Positions 38,431 through 46,822 of a stretch of DNA of 64,000 bases are shown here, one piece after another; the stretch's first letter is position 1; each line of letters opens with the position of its first letter. Source of the DNA: a virus. Position numbers and translations under genes: made by a program. The stretch covers positions 1 to 64,000 of the IMG/VR virus record IMGVR_UViG_3300042935_001183; one strand, 5' to 3'. The notes beneath the pieces are model-generated. The model was given only the letters and a program-made list of their open reading frames with translations, searched no databases and was not told the origin of the DNA.

Positions 38431-39221
38431 CACCCAAGCAACGCATTAAACACATTACCAAGTGGATCAAAGACTACGCCCGTAGTGCCAAAGTTGATAC
38501 CCTGGTTGTTGGCATTTCGGGTGGGATTGACAGCTCAGTTGTCAGCGCACTTTGTGCCAACACTGGACTAAAAACCATTGTGGTGCAAATGCCTATTAGG
38601 CAAAACAAGAAACTAGATAATCGCAGTTCAATGCAGGCTTCTTGGTTGTTGGATCGCTATCAAGAAAACGTCACACACATGAGCATGGACTTGACCAAAG
38701 TTTTTGATTCATTTGAAAAAAATCTCATACCTTACTGTAGGGAAAATGCAGATGAACAACGAGTTTATCTAGCTTTTGCCAACTCACGTGCTAGATTGAG
38801 AATGATGACCTTGTACCAAATTGCACAAAGCCATGGTGGTATTGTTGTGGGCACAGGCAATCGGGTAGAAGACTTTGGTGTGGGCTTCTTTACCAAATAC
38901 GGTGATGGCGGCGTAGATATCAGTCCTATTGGTGACTGCATGAAAACTGCTGTGTGGGACATGGGTCGTGAATTTGGCTTGCCACAAGAAATCATTGATG
39001 CGGCTCCTACAGATGGCCTATGGACAGATGGTCGTACCGACGAAGATCAATTGGGTATGACTTATCCAGAATTAGAACAGGCCATGCACCAAGCAGAAAC
39101 CAATTCGGGTGTTGATAATGCACAAGAAAAGAAAAGGCTCAAAGCATACCGTGCTATACGTGCCCGAAACTTGCACAAAATGGAACCAATTCCGGTTTGT
39201 AAAATACCAGTTGACCACTAA
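38427..39221 (+). CDS. nadE: NH3-dependent NAD+ synthetase
   Basis: 264 residues from ATG 38427 overlapping the previous TGA. VVGISGGIDSSVVSALCANT holds the SGGIDSS PP-loop. ASWLLDRYQENVTHMSMDLT, the NSRARLRMMTLYQIAQSHGG segment, VVGTGNRVEDFGVGFFTKYG and GDGGVDISPIGDCMKT match bacterial NadE. The enzyme turns deamido-NAD, ATP and ammonia into NAD+. A phage copy likely restores NAD+ during infection. No glutaminase domain is present. The promoter at 39211 overlaps its 3' end. Confidence 0.9.
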   Translation: MTPKQRIKHITKWIKDYARSAKVDTLVVGISGGIDSSVVSALCANTGLKTIVVQMPIRQNKKLDNRSSMQASWLLDRYQENVTHMSMDLTKVFDSFEKNLIPYCRENADEQRVYLAFANSRARLRMMTLYQIAQSHGGIVVGTGNRVEDFGVGFFTKYGDGGVDISPIGDCMKTAVWDMGREFGLPQEIIDAAPTDGLWTDGRTDEDQLGMTYPELEQAMHQAETNSGVDNAQEKKRLKAYRAIRARNLHKMEPIPVCKIPVDH

Positions 39222-39239
39222 ATCTTGTTATGCTATAAT
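39211..39239 (+). promoter_or_regulatory. Early sigma70-type promoter, leaderless type
   Basis: TTGACC 39211-39216 and TATAAT 39234-39239, 17 bp apart; ATG 39246 comes 6 nt after the -10 box. Confidence 0.8.
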
Positions 39240-39245
39240 AATAGC

Positions 39246-39509
39246 ATGAAACTTGTACACAATCACTGCGATATTGTTGTTGAAACTCGCCCGTTTATGC
39301 AGGACGTTATGGTCATACTAGAAGGTGGCCTCGATGCAGGCGACTGGAGGTGGGCTCGGAAAGAGTTTACAGCTCGGCACGAACGCTGGATAAAATGGAT
39401 GATCCAACACGGCTACGAAGCAGGCCGACACTACTGGCCCTGCAAAGAAGGCTATCGTTTTTCTTCCGGCGCCCTGGCCACAGCATTTGTATTGGGAATA
39501 ACAAAATGA
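39246..39509 (+). CDS. Small protein of 87 residues from a leaderless transcript
   Basis: MKLVHNHCDIVVETRPFMQD, VMVILEGGLDAGDWRWARKE, then aromatic and basic WMIQHGYEAGRHYWPCKEGY. ATG 39246 sits at the predicted +1; an upstream TTG at 39225 would lie inside the -10 region. Alpha/beta, Trp-rich. Function unknown. Confidence 0.6.
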   Translation: MKLVHNHCDIVVETRPFMQDVMVILEGGLDAGDWRWARKEFTARHERWIKWMIQHGYEAGRHYWPCKEGYRFSSGALATAFVLGITK

Positions 39510-39898
39510 GCATGCACTTACATCACCCTAGCTTGAGCCTTAACGGCAAGAAGCGTGGCAAAATCAAATTCCGTAATGCCGCAGAAGCACAACGTGCTCG
39601 CGAACTCGAAGAGTCCTGGAAAGAACTACTAAAGACACAGGGCATTGAACAAGAAGAACGTCGACGTCGCCGTGCTATGACAGCCGAGCCATTGACATAT
39701 AAATTGAGCACACCTGCGGGTAGAGAAACTCCTAAAATTCCCAGTCTTGACACATGGGTCACTGGTGCTGTAACTATCAAACAAACTCCACAGTACACAG
39801 GGACAAAGGTCAAAGGTATTGGTACCATGCACAAGAGCAATGCTGTCCCTATCTTTAGTGATGAGGAAGCCATTGAAATTTCAACAATGAGACGATAA
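39506..39898 (+). CDS. Conserved-looking phage protein of 130 residues
   Basis: ATG 39506 overlaps the previous stop. Very basic: NGKKRGKIKFRNAAEAQRAR, then KTQGIEQEERRRRRAM, a PSLDTWVTGAVTIKQTPQYT stretch, and KGIGTMHKSNAVPIFSDEEA. I recall the LHKSNAVP(V/I)FSDE ending as a hallmark of a conserved T4-like marine-phage protein. Probably binds nucleic acid; function unknown. Confidence 0.65.
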   Translation: MSMHLHHPSLSLNGKKRGKIKFRNAAEAQRARELEESWKELLKTQGIEQEERRRRRAMTAEPLTYKLSTPAGRETPKIPSLDTWVTGAVTIKQTPQYTGTKVKGIGTMHKSNAVPIFSDEEAIEISTMRR

Positions 39899-40171
39899 AT
39901 GAACAAAGAAATTGTAGAAAAGTTAATTAAAAAAGTAGGAACAGATGTCAGTGGACGTTGGATGAGCATCATGGATGTAGAAAAACTAATTGAACTCACA
40001 GTTAGAGAATGCATTGAATTGATTGATCAAACTCCAACACATTGTGCATACACCTCCTACGATCTGAGTATTGTAAAATGTACATTGGAAAAATCAATTG
40101 ACAAATTACACATGGATTTTGAACTAAAAAAACACCACAGCAAGGACTTTGATTATGACAGCATTTGTTGA
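39899..40171 (+). CDS. Small helical protein of 90 residues
   Basis: MNKEIVEKLIKKVGTDVSGR then WMSIMDVEKLIELTVRECIE, YTSYDLSIVKCTLEKSIDKL. Start follows directly after the previous stop. Helical, acidic and basic patches, no recognised domain. Overlaps the next gene by 17 bp. Confidence 0.55.
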   Translation: MNKEIVEKLIKKVGTDVSGRWMSIMDVEKLIELTVRECIELIDQTPTHCAYTSYDLSIVKCTLEKSIDKLHMDFELKKHHSKDFDYDSIC

Positions 40172-40304
40172 CGCAATGAATTTTTTCTTAGCAGGGTTTA
40201 TTCTTGGCTTGTTTGGTCCAACACTTTATAAATTAATTCTAAAAATAATTGAAGAATTTAAACTAGCTAAACAACAATGGCGAGACAATGGGCAATCTCA
40301 CTGA
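40155..40304 (+). CDS. Small membrane protein of 49 residues
   Basis: One membrane helix (MNFFLAGFILGLFGPTLYKL) followed by a charged amphipathic helix. Overlaps the previous gene by 17 bp and the next by 17 bp. The chain of overlaps supports expression. Function unknown. Confidence 0.5.
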   Translation: MTAFVDAMNFFLAGFILGLFGPTLYKLILKIIEEFKLAKQQWRDNGQSH

Positions 40305-40527
40305 CTATTTTGAACGCAATGCTTATAAGCCAACTTGGTTTATTGGCGATCGCGTTGTAGGCAAATGGAATAAAATTCCCTTTGTTGGTACTGTTGGCAA
40401 TGATACTGTGATTAACCTGGTTGAGGGTCCTAGAGTTAGTGTACACTTAGACCTACCAATCAAGTATAAAGATACAGTACATAATGTTATAATTGTCAAG
40501 CCAACTGACTTAAAAGTATTCAAATGA
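40288..40527 (+). CDS. Small SH3/KOW-like protein
   Basis: 79 residues: MGNLTDYFERNAYKPTWFIG, DRVVGKWNKIPFVGTVGNDT, then VHLDLPIKYKDTVHNVIIVK. A beta-barrel pattern that I recall from T4-like marine phages. Starts inside the previous membrane protein gene and overlaps the phosphoesterase gene by 4 bp. Function unknown. Confidence 0.6.
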   Translation: MGNLTDYFERNAYKPTWFIGDRVVGKWNKIPFVGTVGNDTVINLVEGPRVSVHLDLPIKYKDTVHNVIIVKPTDLKVFK

Positions 40528-41369
40528 AAATTTATGTAACTAGCGATATCCATCTTGAGTTTGGAGATTGCATGATCAAGAACGAGGACAATGCTGATGT
40601 GTTGATTCTTGGTGGCGACATCATGCTGGCACAAGACTTGCACGACCATCCTGAAAGCAACCAATTACTCACCGGGGCAATGTTGGAAACTCTGGGCTCT
40701 CGACAGAAAAATGCTGTGCGCTTTCGTGAGTTCTTGAGTCGCTGTAGCTTTCAATTTCCGCATGTGATCTATGTGGCTGGCAATCATGAATTCTATCATG
40801 GCAAGTGGCCTATTGGCATCGAATACCTAAGAGAAGAATGTGTCAAGTTCCCCAACGTATACTTCATGGAAAACGACTCTAAAACCATCAATGATGTCAC
40901 CTTTGTTGGAAGCACATTGTGGACTGACATGAACCGAGGTGATCCACTGACCTTGCATGCCATTGCGGACATGATGAACGACTTCCGAATCATCCGCAAC
41001 AGTGATCTTGGTTTTACTACCCTGCGTCCAGCACATGTGGCACAGGCACACAAAAAGAGTGTGAGCTACATTAGATCAGTTGTAGCAGAACAACATGATA
41101 GAAAGTTTGTGGTTGTGGGACACATGGCACCCAGTCGTATGAGTACTCATCCAAGATGGGCCAATGAACAGTTGATGAACGGTGGCTATAGCAGTAGTCT
41201 AGATGAGTTTATCCTGGATCACCCGCAGATTAAACTGTGGACACACGGGCACACCCATGAAGATTTTGACTATATGATTGGATCAACTCGTATTGTGTGC
41301 AACCCACGTGGATACATCAACTACGAAGAACGTGCTGATCAATGGAAACCAAAGCTGGTGGAAATTTGA
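40524..41369 (+). CDS. Calcineurin-like metallophosphoesterase
   Basis: 281 residues with all family motifs in order: TSDIHLEF (DxH), ILGGDIM (GD), YVAGNHEFYHG (GNHE), VVGHMAP (GH) and WTHGHTHE (GHxH). These ligate two metals. The family includes protein and nucleotide phosphatases and nucleases. The substrate here is unknown. Start overlaps the previous stop. Confidence 0.85.
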   Translation: MKIYVTSDIHLEFGDCMIKNEDNADVLILGGDIMLAQDLHDHPESNQLLTGAMLETLGSRQKNAVRFREFLSRCSFQFPHVIYVAGNHEFYHGKWPIGIEYLREECVKFPNVYFMENDSKTINDVTFVGSTLWTDMNRGDPLTLHAIADMMNDFRIIRNSDLGFTTLRPAHVAQAHKKSVSYIRSVVAEQHDRKFVVVGHMAPSRMSTHPRWANEQLMNGGYSSSLDEFILDHPQIKLWTHGHTHEDFDYMIGSTRIVCNPRGYINYEERADQWKPKLVEI

Positions 41370-41407
41370 CTAAGTAATTGTTTACTAAAAAGGAAATAAT
41401 TTAAAAC

Positions 41408-41626
41408 GTGGCTAAAGAAGAAGGTTTCAGAATAGACGGGCAAGTGATCGACGTGTTGCCCAATGCAATGTTTAGAGTAAAACTTGCACACATGGAAGAG
41501 CCTGTAACAGGCGTAATTTCCGGAAAAATGCGACAACATAACATTAAGATTTTACTAGGCGACACAGTAGAAGTAGAGTTTAGTCCATACGATCTCACAC
41601 GTGGCCGTATCACTCGACGCCGGTAA
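41408..41626 (+). CDS. infA: Translation initiation factor IF-1
   Basis: 72 residues, the exact length of bacterial IF-1. The sequence has the S1/OB-fold signature: [53 protein letters not shown], including SGKMR and PYDL.KGRI. IF-1 sits in the ribosomal A site and helps start-codon selection. The start is GTG 41408; AAAAAGGAAATAA lies upstream. A phage-encoded IF-1 is uncommon and may favour leaderless or otherwise unusual phage mRNAs (inference). Confidence 0.9.
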   Translation: MAKEEGFRIDGQVIDVLPNAMFRVKLAHMEEPVTGVISGKMRQHNIKILLGDTVEVEFSPYDLTRGRITRRR

Positions 41627-41629
41627 ATA
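41624..41629 (+). promoter_or_regulatory. T4-type late promoter motif, 5 nt before ATG
   Basis: GGTAAATAC overlaps the stop of the IF-1 gene and ends 5 nt before ATG 41635 of the superoxide dismutase gene. Confidence 0.5.
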
Positions 41630-41634
41630 CATGT

Positions 41635-42183
41635 ATGGAATTACGTGACCACATCAATCTAGTAGAAGCAAGTACCCGTCCTGCCAAGCTGGAAACCACC
41701 CCGCTACCTTATGGCAAGAAAGACCTTGAACCTGTCATGAGTGAAGAAACCATAGACTATCATTTTGAACACTTGGCCCGAGGCTACGCCAAGCGGTACA
41801 ACGCAGGAGAAGGCAATGCGGATTTTAATCGTGCTGGCAGTTTTTTACACAACAAGTTTTTCCCTCAGCTTAGGGCTCCCAAAGGCGCCAATAGACCAAA
41901 AGGTGCAGTACTTGCGCTGATAGAAGAAAAGTTTAAAACCTACGAAGATTTCAAAGACGCTTTCAAAGAAACTGCAATGAAAATTCAAGGATCAGGTTGG
42001 GTATACTTGAGCACCGGTGGTGACATCAAGACCATTGCCAACCATGCTGTTCGCACAGATATATGCGTACTTATTGATTGGTGGGAACATGCCTGGGCAC
42101 TGGATTACCAAGCAGACAAAGAACGCTATCTAGACAATATTTGGAAGATCATTGACTGGGACGTTTGCAACCAACGTCTATAA
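41635..42183 (+). CDS. Fe/Mn superoxide dismutase with N-terminal extension
   Basis: 182 residues. Metal ligands are in place: TIDYHFEHLARGY, FLHNKFFPQL, and DWWEHAWALDY (DxWEHAY). The enzyme removes superoxide. Before the domain is an extra leader, MELRDHINLVEASTRPAKLE, not usual in bacterial SODs and similar to the start of the gene at 14954 (MRDLINILDN). This could be a packaging or targeting peptide. The TAAATA motif 5 nt before ATG marks it as late. The protein could be carried in the virion (inference). Confidence 0.9.
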   Translation: MELRDHINLVEASTRPAKLETTPLPYGKKDLEPVMSEETIDYHFEHLARGYAKRYNAGEGNADFNRAGSFLHNKFFPQLRAPKGANRPKGAVLALIEEKFKTYEDFKDAFKETAMKIQGSGWVYLSTGGDIKTIANHAVRTDICVLIDWWEHAWALDYQADKERYLDNIWKIIDWDVCNQRL

Positions 42184-42203
42184 TATCCAGAAATGGAATA
42201 AAA

Positions 42204-43250
42204 GTGTATTCAGTTTATCAGCATTGGGATCCATTAAAGGTAATGTCGGTGGGCATTAGCTATCCTCCTGAACTGTACGATTATATCACAAACAAAAAAG
42301 TTCGTGAAGTATTTTATCAAATAGCCAACGAAACAGAACAAGATTACCAAAATCTAATCAAGTTATTAAACAGCTTTGGTGTAGAAACTGTCAGACCTGA
42401 CATTGATGCCATGGTGGATCGTGCCCAGTACAGTATTAAAAATAATCAGCCTGTACCAGGACCCTGGGAAATGCAACCTAGAGATAATTCAATAATGCTA
42501 GGAGAAACGTTTTATTTTTTAGGAAATAAAAAAACAAACTCCTCAATATTGTCATTGATAGAAAAACAAGGCAATCAAATTGAATTTCCAATTGATACCG
42601 GATTTGAGTACATGGGCATGTCTGTCAAAATGAACGCCGCAATGACCACTCGCATTGGTAAAGATTTAATTGTGGGAACGTATCAAGAAGAACCGGGCAA
42701 ATATGCACTGAGTAATTTACAAAAGAACTTGCAGAGTAAATTACCAAACTATCGTGTTAAAATGATGGACACCAGCGGACACACAGACGGATGTTTTTGT
42801 CCTGTGGTTCCTGGGCTGATATTAAGTATAATGCAACCCTATAATTACACAGAAAACTTTCCTGATTGGGAAATAGTTTACTTGCCGGGCGAGTCCTGGG
42901 AAAAAGTGCAACCGTTTCTAACTTTAAAACAAAAAAATCAAGGCAAATGGTGGGTTCCAGGGCAAGAGTTAAATCAAGATTTTACTGATTACGTAGAAAG
43001 CTGGATGAATCATTGGGTGGGATACGTAGAAGAATCAGTGTTTGATGTAAATATGATTGTTGTTGACAAACAAAATGTCATTGTAAACGGATACAACAAA
43101 ACAGTATTTGATGCGTTTAGCAGGCATGGGGTTACTCCTCATATATGTAATTTCCGGCATAGGTATTTTTGGGATGGTGGATTACATTGTATTACCAACG
43201 ATTTACACCGTGAGGGTGTGATGCAGGATTATTTTCCTGGCAGGGGATAG
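42204..43250 (+). CDS. Amidinotransferase, glycine amidinotransferase-like (second copy)
   Basis: GTG 42204 is my start, giving MYSVYQHWDPLKVMSVG as the family's usual beginning; TTG 42165 would overlap the SOD gene. Family motifs: QPRDNSIMLGE, TSGHTDGCFCPVVPGLIL with His and Asp, and WDGGLHCITNDLHREG with the catalytic Cys. The C-terminal 90 residues are close to the copy at 3-1082. It would transfer an amidino group from arginine; acceptor unknown. It lies between SOD and the Fe-S carrier gene. Confidence 0.85.
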   Translation: MYSVYQHWDPLKVMSVGISYPPELYDYITNKKVREVFYQIANETEQDYQNLIKLLNSFGVETVRPDIDAMVDRAQYSIKNNQPVPGPWEMQPRDNSIMLGETFYFLGNKKTNSSILSLIEKQGNQIEFPIDTGFEYMGMSVKMNAAMTTRIGKDLIVGTYQEEPGKYALSNLQKNLQSKLPNYRVKMMDTSGHTDGCFCPVVPGLILSIMQPYNYTENFPDWEIVYLPGESWEKVQPFLTLKQKNQGKWWVPGQELNQDFTDYVESWMNHWVGYVEESVFDVNMIVVDKQNVIVNGYNKTVFDAFSRHGVTPHICNFRHRYFWDGGLHCITNDLHREGVMQDYFPGRG

Positions 43251-43252
43251 TG

Positions 43253-43281
43253 TGAAAAACATCACCATGTACAACTATAAT
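43253..43281 (+). promoter_or_regulatory. Weak sigma70-type promoter before iscA-like gene
   Basis: TATAAT 43276-43281 is good; the -35 at 43253 (TGAAAA) is poor. ATG 43293 follows 11 nt later with no Shine-Dalgarno site. Confidence 0.4.
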
Positions 43282-43292
43282 ATACATACATT

Positions 43293-43613
43293 ATGAACAT
43301 ATCAGAATCAGCAGTTACTCGGCTTAGAGAGTTAAAACTTGAAGAAAACAACCCCAATCTCAAATTCCGTGTGTTTGTGCAAGGTGGCGGATGTTCGGGT
43401 TTCCAATACGGATTTACCTTTGATGAAGAACAAAATGAAGACGATTTTGATTTTAAGTTTGACGATTTAACTATTGTGGTTGATTCTATGTCAATGACCT
43501 ACATGCAAGAATGTGAAATTCGCTTTGATGAAAACGAATGGGGCAGTAGTTTTGTAATCAACAACCCGCAGGCTGCCACCACCTGCGGATGCGGATCAAG
43601 CTTTAGCGTTTAA
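43293..43613 (+). CDS. A-type Fe-S cluster carrier (IscA/ErpA/HesB family)
   Basis: 106 residues. GGGCSGFQYGF and the C-terminal CGCGSSFSV provide the three conserved Cys (C...CxC) that hold a Fe-S cluster. The sequence is acidic in the middle (EEQNEDDFDFKFDD), usual in the family. It may deliver clusters to phage radical SAM enzymes or maintain host Fe-S proteins; that link is inference. Confidence 0.9.
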   Translation: MNISESAVTRLRELKLEENNPNLKFRVFVQGGGCSGFQYGFTFDEEQNEDDFDFKFDDLTIVVDSMSMTYMQECEIRFDENEWGSSFVINNPQAATTCGCGSSFSV

Positions 43614-43633
43614 CTGCAAATCTAACATGCGCA

Positions 43634-43657
43634 GGTTTGCGGTAAATACTGCAAACC
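43634..43657 (+). promoter_or_regulatory. Late motif enclosed in an inverted repeat
   Basis: GGTTTGC and GCAAACC (7 bp arms) flank GGTAAATACT. The TAAATA core (43643-43648) precedes ATG 43674 with AAAAGGATC as ribosome-binding site. Confidence 0.5.
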
Positions 43658-43673
43658 AAAAGGATCTAGGCGC

Positions 43674-46600
43674 ATGTCCCAAGAAATTATCAATTACGGA
43701 GCCGCACCCAATGACGGCACAGGTGATCCGTTACGTGTAGCATTCATAAAAACCGACAATAATTTTGACCAAATCTGGGCCGCCGGTCCTGTTGGCTCAA
43801 ATATTACCATACTCAACAACACCATACAGGTTACCAATACCAATGGTAATCTAACGCTGGCCACCAACGGAACTGGTGTTATTTCTACTAGAAATCATGT
43901 GCGCCCAAATATATCGCAGGTGTATGATATTGGTACCGCAAATCTACGATATCGGTTGGGTTATTTTACTGGCCTAAACATTGACGGCAACGTGACAATT
44001 ACAGGAAACTTGTCAGCAGGAAATATCAGTTACACCAGCAACGTTTTTGTTGGGGATTTAAAAGGTAGTGTGTTTGCAGATGACAGCACCATAATGGTTG
44101 ATGCCATTGACAATGTACTACGAGCCGGGGCAATTTACACAGATGACTATTTCTATGCCAATGGATCACCACTGGTATCCAGCTACGGCAATGCCAATGT
44201 TACTGCATTGCTGGGCAATTTGGGCAGTAATACTATCAGCGGCACAGGTAACATCACAAGCACTGGTAACATTTCAGGTGGAAATATTCTTGGCAATGGT
44301 AGACAACTAACTGGCATTGTAAGTTCATATGGCAATAGTAATGTCACCACATTGTTGGGCAATTTAGGTAGTAATACTATCAGCGGAACAGGTAACATCA
44401 CAAGCACTGGCAACATTTCAGGTGGATTTATTTTAGGTAACATCAGCCTAGCAAATGGATTTCCGGCAACATATGGCAATAGTAATGTCACAACTTTGTT
44501 GAGCAATTTAGGTACCAATGTCATCAGTGGAACAGGCAACATCACAACCACCGCCAACATTTCTGGTTCTTACGTCAAAGGCAACGGCAGTCAACTCACT
44601 GGAATTTCAACTGCCGACACAGGCAATGTGACCTTTGATGATGTCAACATCATTGGCACAGGTAACTTAAATCTACAACCAAATGGTAGCAGTAGCGAAT
44701 ATTTAAATATTTACTTGACCGGGGCCGCGGATATACATGTGGCAGCCGGTGGTGGTAGTGGAAATGTAATTTTGGGCACAGATGAAGAAGCCAATGTTGC
44801 TGTTTTACAGGGCGGCAACGTGGCCATACAGGCCGGTAATGTTGCTGGAACCAAAACCTGGACATTTGACACCGCTGGCAACTTGACCTTGCCATTGAAT
44901 AGTGTTGTTTATGAAACCAACATTCCGGATCAGGGACTTAGTGGTAGTGCCATTGCTTTAAAACCAACAGGTGGAACCAATGCTGATCAAGAGTTGTTGA
45001 TTTATCCCACAGTCAATGATGCAAATCACTTGCACTTGACCACGGGCAACTTATACAACACAGAGTTGTTCTTAGGTGACGATAACCTGTACGTCAAACT
45101 GGCCAACACCGGTAATATAGTGATCAACAGCAATGACGATGTGGGCAACTCAGCACAATGGACATTTGATCCCACTGGTAACTTGACCTTGCCATTAGGC
45201 AGTATTGTTTATGAAACCAACATTCCGGACCAATCACTTAGTGGTAGTGCCATTGCTTTAAAACCAACAGGTGGAACTACTACCAATCAACAGTTATTGA
45301 TTTATCCAACAGCGAATGACGGTGACCATATACACATGACAAGTGGAAACTTGTATACAACCGAGTTGTTCTTAGGTAGTGATAACTTCTATGTCAAGTT
45401 AGCAAATACAGGTAATGTTGTTATCAATACCAACGACAACGCAGGCAACACAGCACAGTGGACCTTTGGCACAGGTGGTACTACACAATTCCCTAATAGC
45501 GTAATACTAGCACCAGTTAGTGAAAGTATCACTATGCAGAGTGATCAATATTCACAGTTGATGTGGCAAAACGCTAATGTAATCGTGGCCCCAAATATGG
45601 CCATTAACTCAAACTTCTATGTATCACAAAACAATGCTACCTTGGATATTGCCAAACGCGATGGTAGTGGTACTCAAGTAACCAAATCGTGGTATTGGAA
45701 TGCAGATGGCACCCTGACATTACCAACCGCTGGTCGAATAAATTTTGATTATCTTTCTATCAGCAGTGATGCCAATGTTTCGGCATTTTATGCTCCGGCT
45801 GGAAATGTTCAACTTGCTGCCGGCATTGGTGATGCACAAATAGTTGCAAATTCTCTAAATGATTCTAAGACCTGGACCTTTGGCAACACTGGTAATTTAA
45901 CTGCTCCTGGCAACGTCAGTGCTGTGGGCAATGTCACTGCTGGTAACATATCAGCTGGATCAGGCACTATAACTGGCGGAAATATCAATGGTGCAAATTT
46001 CAATGGCAATGTAGCATTTGGCACTGGTACAGTAGGAGGTTCTGGCAACATCACAGGTGGCAACATCTTAACTGCAGGCATTGTCAGTGCCACTGGCAAC
46101 GTGTCTGGTAACTTTTTTATTGGTAATGGTAGCCAGTTAACTGGCATAGCCTCAAGTTATGGCAATGCCAATGTGGCCACATTCTTGGCTGCATATGGTA
46201 GCAATACTATCACAACCACAGGAAACATCACAGCCGGTAACTTGATTGGTAACATTTCAATTACCAGCAATGTGGTCGGTACGCAGGCAAATGTTACCCT
46301 AGTTGCCGGCAGTTATTCCACTGTGTTTGACAACACCGGAAACTTGACTCTACCTGGCAATACTTTTGCTGTGAACTATGCCAACAACACCCCGGTGCCT
46401 GTGGTCACAAGGGTTGAGGGTTCCTGGACGGTGCCTGTGGGCAACAGCACCCAGAGTTTCACTGTGCCGATCAACAACACATATCAACTATGGGTCAACT
46501 GCAACATACCCAACGGTATCATAGTCTACAATGCCACGGTCAGTGTGTCCAACACCAACGTGCCAGCAATAGGATATCAGTATGCCTGGAACTATACAGG

Positions 46601-46772
46601 CGGTGGCAACATATTGGCGTTTACTAGCATCCCTGCTCAAATCATAGGCACAGCCGGTGCTATCAGCAATGCTTCCCCTGCTGTGGCCAATACCAATGTG
46701 TTCTCTTTTGGTATCGACAACACCAGCGGCGGTAATGTCACTGTGAATTACGGTTGGATCCAAATCAGTTAA
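43674..46772 (+). CDS. Long tail-fibre or virion repeat protein
   Basis: 1032 residues. It starts MSQEIINYGAAPNDGTGDPL, the same opening as the short protein at 48815. Repeats follow: SSYGN(A/S)NVT.LLGNLGSNTISG units three to four times (about 144 bp apart in DNA) and a 100-residue unit WTFD.(A/T)GNLTLPL.S(V/I)VYETNI duplicated (exact 300 bp period). NISG/GNIT repeats suggest a beta-helical or triple-stranded fibre. The last 90 residues look like a globular tip. It heads the tail-fibre operon and has a late motif upstream. Confidence 0.8.
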   Translation: MSQEIINYGAAPNDGTGDPLRVAFIKTDNNFDQIWAAGPVGSNITILNNTIQVTNTNGNLTLATNGTGVISTRNHVRPNISQVYDIGTANLRYRLGYFTGLNIDGNVTITGNLSAGNISYTSNVFVGDLKGSVFADDSTIMVDAIDNVLRAGAIYTDDYFYANGSPLVSSYGNANVTALLGNLGSNTISGTGNITSTGNISGGNILGNGRQLTGIVSSYGNSNVTTLLGNLGSNTISGTGNITSTGNISGGFILGNISLANGFPATYGNSNVTTLLSNLGTNVISGTGNITTTANISGSYVKGNGSQLTGISTADTGNVTFDDVNIIGTGNLNLQPNGSSSEYLNIYLTGAADIHVAAGGGSGNVILGTDEEANVAVLQGGNVAIQAGNVAGTKTWTFDTAGNLTLPLNSVVYETNIPDQGLSGSAIALKPTGGTNADQELLIYPTVNDANHLHLTTGNLYNTELFLGDDNLYVKLANTGNIVINSNDDVGNSAQWTFDPTGNLTLPLGSIVYETNIPDQSLSGSAIALKPTGGTTTNQQLLIYPTANDGDHIHMTSGNLYTTELFLGSDNFYVKLANTGNVVINTNDNAGNTAQWTFGTGGTTQFPNSVILAPVSESITMQSDQYSQLMWQNANVIVAPNMAINSNFYVSQNNATLDIAKRDGSGTQVTKSWYWNADGTLTLPTAGRINFDYLSISSDANVSAFYAPAGNVQLAAGIGDAQIVANSLNDSKTWTFGNTGNLTAPGNVSAVGNVTAGNISAGSGTITGGNINGANFNGNVAFGTGTVGGSGNITGGNILTAGIVSATGNVSGNFFIGNGSQLTGIASSYGNANVATFLAAYGSNTITTTGNITAGNLIGNISITSNVVGTQANVTLVAGSYSTVFDNTGNLTLPGNTFAVNYANNTPVPVVTRVEGSWTVPVGNSTQSFTVPINNTYQLWVNCNIPNGIIVYNATVSVSNTNVPAIGYQYAWNYTGGGNILAFTSIPAQIIGTAGAISNASPAVANTNVFSFGIDNTSGGNVTVNYGWIQIS
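44226..45460 (+). repeat. Internal coding repeats of the fibre gene
   Basis: Two kinds of unit lie within the fibre gene: short GNITSTGNISG units offset by about 144 bp (from 44226 and 44370) and a 300 bp unit repeated once (44861-45160 and 45161-45460, matching well). Confidence 0.8.
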
Positions 46773-46822
46773 TGGATCAACCATGATCATATCAAACTAA
46801 CACAAAAAACAAAGGAACAATT

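Noticed and set aside
44226-45460. CRISPR-like repeat array in the fibre gene
   Set aside because: Repeats are in-frame, of 144 and 300 bp periods, with no short palindromic repeats or spacers of equal size and no cas genes.
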